From contig OY804579.1 in NCBI GenBank assembly GCA_963680875.1, positions 22,739,804 through 22,803,803 on the forward strand: a DNA stretch of 64,000 nt, given 5' to 3'. Shown here one piece after another: positions 60,801-64,000 of the stretch. The first letter of the stretch is position 1. The number at the start of each line of letters is the position of its first letter. The notes below the pieces were generated by a model that saw only the letters and a program-made list of their open reading frames with translations, was not told the origin of the DNA and did not search any database. The stretch comes from Bathymodiolus brooksi (Eukaryota; Mollusca; Bivalvia; Mytilida; Modiolidae). Both the position numbers and the translations under genes were made by a program.

Positions 60801-62962
60801 ATACTTACCAAGGTAACCTATGCCTGAGGAAAGTGATCAATAGTTTTAATAATAAAAAATACATTATTTCGGAACTGCAAATTTCCATACTAAATATATG
60901 TAATAAACCAAGTCAGTGCCGAAGCACCCTATGGGAGCAATAGTCTACCCAATGATAGTAATATTTTTGATATGTCATTTTAATCGCAATATGTGGTTCT
61001 GCATGTTAATAAATGGAAGCGGCTTTCGTATCGACGATGGCCAGATCATCTATTTGGAAAAAGCATGTCCGGTCCAAAAAGGACATCGACAAATAACACT
61101 TGGAAATAGCAAAGAATTTATCTGAAAAAAAAAATGGCCAAAAGGAACAGAATAAAAATAAACACTGATCCATGAAATACTACAGAGACAACTAATGATT
61201 AATCGTCACGTTCCCCAAAGCCAGGAGTAAGACGTAAGACGTTTTTGCTTCACTAGAAATACAAGCTGGGCCATCCCATTTTCAAACTTCTGTGATGTCA
61301 TAAACGTGTATAAAGAACGTGATTGTTACTACTACAACAGTACCATACCCGTTTTCATGTGTGGCACTGATTTTCAATGACGGTCAATCAAGTCATGATG
61401 GCGACCGTAAAAATTTCAAAGTGATAATGTCAACGTCAACATTAGCATTAGAAATCATTGCTCCAGTATCATACATTTTAGCAGCAACCATCAATCATGT
61501 AAAAGAGGTACAAACTCTGAAATATCGTATGAATTGAGAGGTACTAACATAATATTATCAACAATGGTTTCCTCAAAGTACAAAAAGAAATGGAAAAGAC
61601 CTGGTCATTGTCAAATATTGTTTTCATGTAGGGAGTATTCGAAAACATCAGGAAAATGCGTTTTCGCTGCAAAAATGACATTAAATATTGTTATGCGATG
61701 TATCAAACTGTCATAATGATGAAACAATGTCCTATACCGGTAAGGGAAATATGATCAGGTTCTATTCAGACACGATAAGATGTTACTAAGCAAGTTATAT
61801 TTCGTCAATACAAGCGAAGACAAACAATAATCTACTCTGTCACCTTAGTAACCCAGTAGACTAACAATAATCTACTCTGTCACCTTAGTAACCCAGTAGA
61901 CAAATATGACCTTAAAATGACGACAACGATACTGGCATGAACGTACAATGTAATATTATATAAATAACATATAGTTGAAAGAGTGATAGATCAGATTGTT
62001 AACCTGAGAAAAACATTGTCAAATGAGGCGAATCCGAGGTTGACAATCCTTTTTCGGAGGGATACAATCTGATCTATCACCCTCTCAACTATATGTTATT
62101 TAATTTATTATATTGAATGTTTTCACTTTCTCGTTTGCAATGATGTTTTTCTTTGTTCATTTTAATGGTTCATTTCATATTCAGTCTATTCATTTTTAGA
62201 GATGTTCAGTAATTTTGCTAGAACCTAGAATGAGATGGTGATAGTAAAACATTTTTTACCTGCTGAACCATATTTCAGAGAAGAATGTCACCCTCGTCTT
62301 ATCCAATAAAATTACAGCTTACATACATGAAGTATAATAAAATAAAATAGCTGTCATCAAGTTGTTTGTAGAGCACCATATATTACATTTCGATGTCGAC
62401 ATATGACTTGCTGAATCTTCTGTTTCAATAAGGCTAATAACAAAATTACCGAACTCCGAACAATCTTCCAAAGGGAAAGTCAAAGCTCTTAATTACACAA
62501 ACAGATAAAATCAGTCAACAACCGGAAAACTGGGAAAACTGTAATGATCCTGACTTGGTACAGGCATTTCCAAAGAAATGGTGGGTTGAATCAGATTTTA
62601 CGGCGCCAAACCTCCCGATTTCATTACAGTTAAAAGGTTCCTGTTGTCACTATTACAGTATTTTAAACAATACTAGGACAAAACAGGTATAATCGTTGTC
62701 AACGCAGTACTTTATGAGTAAGACTTTCATTTCGGTAACAACTGTATGCAATTTATATTAGAACATTTATTTTTTTATATCTTGCAGTTGAATTTGAGAT
62801 TCCTTAACAGACATTAATATCATTTGTTATATATTCCACCAGGTGTGTAAAATGTTGAAGAGTGGAGGAAAAAAATATTACATCGACGACCAAAAGGTTC
62901 CATATGTTGTCAAAGGATCGCAATGGGTCGGGTACGATGACAAAGATAGTTTAAAAATAAAG
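43778..62962 (+). CDS. Chitinase gene B: signal peptide plus two tandem GH18 domains, incomplete at the right edge
   Basis: Fifteen exons join in frame to 774 residues: 43778-43832, 44675-44858, 46489-46741, 47442-47566, 48332-48455, 49879-50064, 52573-52692, 54125-54276, 55358-55488, then copy 2 at 56009-56192, 57804-58056, 58750-58874, 59652-59775, 60231-60416, 62843-62962. Residues 1-18 are a hydrophobic signal peptide, so the protein is probably secreted. Each GH18 domain has SLAVGGWN, the catalytic [10 protein letters not shown] (acid Glu about 144 and 569), [12 protein letters not shown] and [10 protein letters not shown]. The first also has [12 protein letters not shown] and a Thr/Gln/Pro linker (residues 401-443). 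Exon 9 ends in phase 1 and copy-2 exon 2 starts accordingly, so they fuse as linker-Ala-Tyr. No CBM14 exon, stop codon or second signal exon lies between the copies. In this family endo-cleavage of chitin is expected. A transcript is needed to exclude two separate genes. Confidence 0.82.
43945..44135 (+). mobile_element. Dispersed element, single-copy form, in gene B intron 1
   Basis: AACGTAAGAGAAAACCGAAG, GGCAACATTGGATACACAGG, AAACACAACACAGTAAAC and CCCAGGTGCTCATGG appear once each. The same order surrounds the 59-bp array at 10258-11030. Confidence 0.7.
44586..44632. repeat. (AAAAC)n-like A-rich simple repeat
   Basis: ACAAAACAAAACAAAAC and flanking A-rich DNA from about 44430, just before exon 2. 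A related A-rich tract (about 55865-55975) stands in the same position before copy-2 exon 2. Confidence 0.85.
44675..44858 (+). CDS. Gene B exon 2, start of GH18 domain 1
   Basis: A 184-base exon with CTGTAG acceptor and GTAAGT donor. It encodes [16 protein letters not shown] and [12 protein letters not shown], the first beta strands of GH18. It enters in phase 1 and leaves in phase 2. Confidence 0.93.
45209..46225 (+). pseudogene. Decayed Tc1-type transposase in intron 2, copy 1
   Basis: Opens [20 protein letters not shown], a paired-like helix-turn-helix ([20 protein letters not shown]) as in Tc1 transposases. After residue 64 the frame is broken by a stop; further homology is spread over other frames, with stops at about 45597 and at 45902-45904 (TGA). 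DDE-type blocks remain recognisable: [18 protein letters not shown] and [10 protein letters not shown]. It cannot make an active enzyme. Terminal inverted repeats were not resolved. Confidence 0.9.
46489..46741 (+). CDS. Gene B exon 3, catalytic exon of GH18 domain 1
   Basis: A 253-base exon encoding [17 protein letters not shown] and the catalytic motif [11 protein letters not shown] with the proton-donor Glu intact. It enters in phase 2 and leaves in phase 0 before GTAGTA. Confidence 0.96.
47085..47285 (+). mobile_element. SINE family 1 in gene B intron 3, copy 1
   Basis: Contains AGGTCGGTGGGTTTCACC, TTCCTCCACCAATGAAAG and AAAGTGGCGTTAAACACCAT. The same insertion is in copy 2 at 58395, so it predates the duplication. 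Confidence 0.8.
47442..47566 (+). CDS. Gene B exon 4
   Basis: A 125-base exon encoding [11 protein letters not shown] through [12 protein letters not shown]. The acceptor is TTTCAAG rather than CAG, an uncommon AAG 3' splice site that is the same in copy 2. The frame and GH18 order support it ([10 protein letters not shown]). Confidence 0.88.
47588..48045 (+). mobile_element. Dispersed mussel-type repeat in intron 4, copy 1
   Basis: Contains AAGAAAAGTTTGAAAACACC, an A-rich body, then GTGAACTCTGGTGATCCGGA and GGGTAAGCGAATCCTGCTCC. Related copies lie at 53758 and 58905. No intact frame. Confidence 0.65.
48332..48455 (+). CDS. Gene B exon 5
   Basis: A 124-base exon encoding [19 protein letters not shown], the conserved GH18 MTYD block; its Asp/Tyr contact the substrate N-acetyl group in the family. 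Acceptor CTTTCAG, donor GTAAGT. Confidence 0.95.
48789..48820. repeat. Poly(T) tract in intron 5, copy 1 only
   Basis: More than 30 consecutive T within a stretch of about 400 bases (about 48499-48905) that copy 2 lacks. It could be the poly(A) tail of a minus-strand retroposon, but I recognise no body beside it. Confidence 0.8.
49000..49566 (-). mobile_element. 5'-truncated non-LTR retrotransposon, 3' end only, in intron 5 copy 1
   Basis: On the minus strand a 69-codon frame carries [35 protein letters not shown] and a Cys/His ending, the typical C-terminal tail of LINE ORF2 proteins, followed by a 3' UTR with AATAAA and a short (ATT)n end. Copy 2 has an empty site at about 59912: its AGATGATGATAC is split in copy 1 with GATGAT on both sides, consistent with a target-site duplication. 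Confidence 0.78.
49640..49855 (+). mobile_element. SINE family 1 in gene B intron 5, copy 1
   Basis: Contains CCGGTCGGTGGTTTTCCGG, TCCTCCACCAATAAAACTG and GGAAGTGGCATTAAACACCA. It ends about 20 bases before exon 6. Copy 2 has the same SINE at 60005. Confidence 0.8.
49879..50064 (+). CDS. Gene B exon 6
   Basis: A 186-base exon, phase 0 at both ends, encoding [17 protein letters not shown] and [10 protein letters not shown], a conserved GH18 block, and ending GFISYYE. A SINE lies immediately upstream in the intron. Confidence 0.95.
50760..51225 (+). mobile_element. Diverged dispersed repeat in intron 6, copy 1
   Basis: Contains ATACTACAGAGACAACTAAT, CGTCACGTTCCCCAAAGCC and GGTCAATCAAGTCATGATGA, which I recall as parts of a common mussel repeat. 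The counterpart at about 61100-61560 in copy 2 predates the duplication. The frames in it are not genes. Confidence 0.5.
51228..51690 (+). mobile_element. Dispersed 450-bp element, full-length insertion in intron 6, copy 1
   Basis: Starts ATAAATAAGGGTAATTACAA and ends GAATATATTTCGACAAG, matching 12297-12747. Copy 2 reads through the site (CCTCAAAGTACAAAAAG then AAATGG at about 61571), so this is a lineage-specific insertion after the duplication. Confidence 0.85.
52010..52140. repeat. Foldback element, partly deleted left arm, intron 6 copy 1
   Basis: The right arm AATCTGATCTATCACCCTCT is intact. The left arm is shortened to AGAGGGTAATGAGAAAAAC. The full version is at 61963-62098. Gene A lacks it: its intron runs straight from GTACAACGTC to the ATAATATAGCTGTC sequence at about 460. 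Confidence 0.7.
52573..52692 (+). CDS. Gene B exon 7
   Basis: A 120-base exon starting [17 protein letters not shown]. The second codon group has CAA where genes A and copy 2 have AAA (Gln for Lys). Borders CTCTAG and GTGAAA. Confidence 0.92.
52925..53205 (+). mobile_element. SINE family 1 in gene B intron 7, copy 1
   Basis: Head CGTCATGGTCGTAATCG and B-box-like GAGCTCGAATCCC, body TTCTCCACCAATAGCAC, tail GGCGTTAAAACACCATA. Orthologous to the copies at 1030 and 63245. Confidence 0.75.
53758..54100 (+). mobile_element. Dispersed mussel-type repeat in intron 7, copy 1
   Basis: AAGAAGAGTTTGAAGATACC through GTTGCTCCGGAAGGATAAGC, CAGTTCCTGCTCCACTAGTG and ACACCCGTCGTG. Copy 2 has the same insertion beginning at about 63918; gene A intron 7 lacks it near 1800, so it arrived after A and B separated but before the duplication inside B. 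Confidence 0.72.
54125..54276 (+). CDS. Gene B exon 8, end of GH18 domain 1
   Basis: A 152-base exon with [18 protein letters not shown], nearly identical to gene A exon 8; the main change is DTTSG against DNNSG. Donor GTAAGT. Confidence 0.94.
54537..54678. repeat. Long near-perfect palindrome (foldback) in intron 8
   Basis: Arms of about 60 bases: ATAATGTTGTGTTAGCAATG and GGTTGAAGACATAGTGC at the left pair with GCACTATGTCTTCAACC and CATTGCTAACACAACATTAT at the right, around a loop with GACCAGAAGGGG. Absent from gene A. It lies between two copies of the exon 8/intron 8 junction. Confidence 0.9.
54741..55060 (+). pseudogene. Duplicated fragment of exon 8 and intron 8
   Basis: From CTAAATGCAATTAAAGATGA onward this repeats 54224 onward at an offset of 517 bases. 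The last 18 or so codons of exon 8 are present but without their acceptor, and the donor has changed from CCGTAAGT to CCGCAAGT. It is not expected to be spliced in. Confidence 0.85.
55358..55488 (+). CDS. Gene B exon 9, inter-domain linker
   Basis: A 131-base exon encoding [19 protein letters not shown] and [14 protein letters not shown]. It ends with a single G before GTATAAT, the same phase as exon 1, which makes it compatible with exon 2 of copy 2. Confidence 0.88.
55532..55705 (+). repeat. 86-bp direct duplication in intron 9
   Basis: ACTATAAATTACAAGCAAAA and AGAAAGGATGTCATATATTA occur twice at 86-base spacing. Gene A has a reduced, single version (near 3395-3440). Confidence 0.8.
56009..56192 (+). 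CDS. Gene B exon 2, copy 2 (start of GH18 domain 2)
   Basis: Same length and phases as 44675-44858, with few changes (TNWSQYRHG for TNWAQYRHG). Acceptor CGTTTAG. It lies only about 520 bases after exon 9, with no exon 1 in between. Confidence 0.93.
56579..57545 (+). pseudogene. Decayed Tc1-type transposase in intron 2, copy 2
   Basis: Begins [12 protein letters not shown] and then has a deletion inside the helix-turn-helix and several further frame breaks. [11 protein letters not shown] and NPIEHL-like blocks remain. It is the duplicate of 45209-46225, more eroded, and non-functional. Confidence 0.88.
57804..58056 (+). CDS. Gene B exon 3, copy 2, catalytic exon of GH18 domain 2
   Basis: Encodes [17 protein letters not shown] and [11 protein letters not shown], with all catalytic acids kept. 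One residue differs from copy 1 (DTSRQQ for DASRQQ), so this domain is probably active and the duplication young. Confidence 0.96.
58395..58590 (+). mobile_element. SINE family 1 in intron 3, copy 2
   Basis: Orthologue of the SINE at 47085: GCAGGTCGGTGGTTTTCACC, TTCCTCCACAAATAAAAG, AAGTGGCGTTAAACACCATA. It has kept GAAGTGTACTCGATAAAAT, which the copy at 47085 has lost. Confidence 0.8.
58750..58874 (+). CDS. Gene B exon 4, copy 2
   Basis: A 125-base exon encoding [11 protein letters not shown] through [10 protein letters not shown], with the same AAG acceptor as copy 1 and donor GTATGT. Confidence 0.88.
58905..59345 (+). mobile_element. Dispersed mussel-type repeat in intron 4, copy 2
   Basis: Orthologue of 47588-48045, with GTGAACTCTGGTGATTCGGA and TAAGCGAATCCCGCTCC. 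Confidence 0.62.
59384..59402. repeat. Poly(C) tract
   Basis: A C-rich run (ACCCCCACCCC... to CCTATT) in intron 4 copy 2. Copy 1 has only short C runs at the same place (near 48091), so it has expanded. Confidence 0.85.
59652..59775 (+). CDS. Gene B exon 5, copy 2
   Basis: Encodes [19 protein letters not shown] and [13 protein letters not shown]. The protein appears identical to copy 1. Confidence 0.95.
60005..60205 (+). mobile_element. SINE family 1 in intron 5, copy 2
   Basis: Orthologue of the SINE at 49640: GCCGATCGGTGGTTTTCCGG, TCCACCAATAAAACCGACC, GGAAGTGGCATTAAACACCA. Confidence 0.8.
60231..60416 (+). CDS. Gene B exon 6, copy 2
   Basis: A 186-base exon beginning [17 protein letters not shown] with [10 protein letters not shown]. 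It differs from copy 1 at a few residues (D for N at the start, SNPSN for SSPSN, GQFTG for GLFTG). Confidence 0.95.
61100..61560 (+). mobile_element. Diverged dispersed repeat in intron 6, copy 2
   Basis: Orthologue of 50760-51225, with CGTCACGTTCCCCAAAGCC and GGTCAATCAAGTCATGATGG. The open frames here are not genes. Confidence 0.5.
61818..61907 (+). repeat. 40-bp tandem repeat, 2 copies
   Basis: AACAATAATCTACTCTGTCA and CCTTAGTAACCCAGTAGAC twice. Four copies stand at 247-410 in gene A, and one shortened copy at about 51920. Confidence 0.88.
61963..62098. mobile_element. Foldback (MITE-like) element in intron 6, copy 2
   Basis: ATAACATATAGTTGAAAGAG and TGATAGATCAGATTGTTAAC at the left pair with AATCTGATCTATCACCCTCT and CAACTATATGTTAT at the right. 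An inner ACATTGTCAA/GTTGACAAT pair surrounds a short loop. Absent from gene A. Confidence 0.8.
62430..62720 (+). mobile_element. Dispersed 450-bp element, truncated, in intron 6 copy 2 only
   Basis: AATAACAAAATTACCGAACT through GTGGGTTGAATCAGATTTTA to GTCAACGCAGTACTTTATGA. Copy 1 has no insertion here (CTTCTGTTTCATTTCGGTAA at about 52440), so it is independent of the insertion at 51228. Confidence 0.82.
62843..62962 (+). CDS. Gene B exon 7, copy 2 (last exon visible)
   Basis: A 120-base exon starting [17 protein letters not shown], with donor GTAAAAT. Exon 8 of this copy would lie beyond the right edge. Confidence 0.92.
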
Positions 62963-63244
62963 GTAAAATCATCTTTTGAATTGGGGTGTTGTTGGAATAG
63001 TGCCTTTTCTGTGGTCTGCTTTACCACGACTAACAGTCCTCACGCCTTTAAAAAAGAAACAGACACTGAATTCTATCTTATATATTTGAACTCAACAGCA
63101 TTCCCTGTACCGCTTAAGGTCTACATACAGTACATGTTCTAACATAGAATAATTTTGTCTGTTCTGTCTGGAGTGGGGGTTATTGATACCCTTAATCATT
63201 GTATTTGTACCTCTATCTTATTTTTTGTAATTGGTGGGAGTGGG

Positions 63245-63500
63245 TGGATTGGAGAGGGGAGGTCGTCGTGGTCATAATCCTATGATAGTTAGATTTTCAA
63301 ATACCTATGAAATCAGTACCATTAACCACTAAAGTTGTGAGCTCGAATCCCGCCCACGATACAACATTTTATGATAAAGGTTGTAGGTGATTTGCGGCAG
63401 GGAAGCTGTTTTCCTCGGGATAATCCAGTTTTCTCCACCAATAAAGCTACGATATAACTGAAATAGTGTTGCAAATGGCGCTAAAACACCATACCCTTAA
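63245..63500 (+). mobile_element. SINE family 1 in intron 7, copy 2
   Basis: Head CGTCGTGGTCATAATCC and B-box-like GAGCTCGAATCCCGCCC, with a small internal deletion after it, tail GGCGCTAAAACACCATA. Orthologue of 52925. Confidence 0.75.
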
Positions 63501-63917
63501 CCCATATTGAACTGGTTGTCAAATAACACCATCTTCAATTTTGCTTTTATAATAAAAAGAGGTAATGCTTTTTATATGCGAGCGAAGATATTTTCTATTG
63601 CTATTTTCAAATTTTATTAAATCTCTTCTGACAACGCCAACCATATCGACACTATTTTAATGCACTGGATGAGCGTGAAATTAGCAGATAATTTTGAGAT
63701 TCGCGAGCATTCATGGCCGTGCCTGTTTCATATTATATGAGAATCGGAATAGCATATAAAGGTCATTTTGAACTGGATTTTGATGAAAAATATTAATGAG
63801 GCAGCCCAATTATATCTTTAACGAAGACTATTCTGAAAAGGGGGGAGAAAACATGCTATTCGATGTATGTAAAGAAAATCCTATTTCGTTAACTACATAA
63901 TTAATATAATATACACT

Positions 63918-64000
63918 AAGAAGAGTTTGAAGATACCAAAGGGAGGTAATCAGAAACCGTATATCGAAGAAGAACAGACAACACAATGACCGAAAGAAAA
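63918..64000 (+). mobile_element. Dispersed mussel-type repeat in intron 7, copy 2, cut by the window edge
   Basis: AAGAAGAGTTTGAAGATACC and GGGAGGTAATCAGAAACCGT match the start of the repeat at 53758. Confidence 0.72.

Overview
This is an AT-rich animal genomic window, most likely from a bivalve mollusc and possibly a mussel. The evidence is GT-AG introns, a family-18 chitinase with peritrophin-type (CBM14) chitin-binding domains, tRNA-derived SINEs that share one tail, decayed Tc1 transposons, and several dispersed repeats I recall as typical of mussel genomes. The species assignment is recall plus inference and was not tested by any search. There is no bacterial-style gene organisation. 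Nearly all short open frames are shadows of repeats or introns.

Layout. (1) 1-5118: the 3' end of chitinase gene A on the + strand. Five exons give the end of the GH18 domain, a Thr/Gln/Pro linker and two CBM14 domains, then a stop and a poly(A) signal. (2) 5.2-15.05 kb: gene-free DNA with five minisatellites (31, 22, 24 and 59 bp units plus a degenerate one), SINEs, a dispersed element of about 450 bp and two foldback/TIR elements. (3) 15056-35160: one uninterrupted satellite array with a 38-bp unit, about 529 copies, arranged in higher-order blocks. (4) 35.2-40.14 kb: a short unique stretch, then a 37-bp satellite (about 50 copies) directly abutting a mixed 40/64-bp satellite. (5) 40.14-43.77 kb: gene-free DNA with one SINE. 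(6) 43778 to the right edge: a second chitinase locus, gene B, on the + strand.

Gene B is the most interesting object. It has a signal-peptide exon, then exons 2-9 (a complete GH18 catalytic domain plus linker), then directly a second copy of exons 2-7 starting about 11.3 kb downstream. The second copy has no signal-peptide exon, and no CBM14 or stop exon lies between the copies. The last exon of copy 1 ends in phase 1 and exon 2 of copy 2 begins in the same phase, so the simplest reading is one secreted chitinase with at least two tandem catalytic domains, made by an intragenic tandem duplication. The gene runs off the right edge. Both copies keep the catalytic DxxDxDxE motif.

The three sets of paralogous introns (A, B copy 1, B copy 2) differ by individual transposon insertions, which gives a natural record of empty and occupied sites. 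No RNA gene outside SINE heads, no CRISPR and no operon was found.
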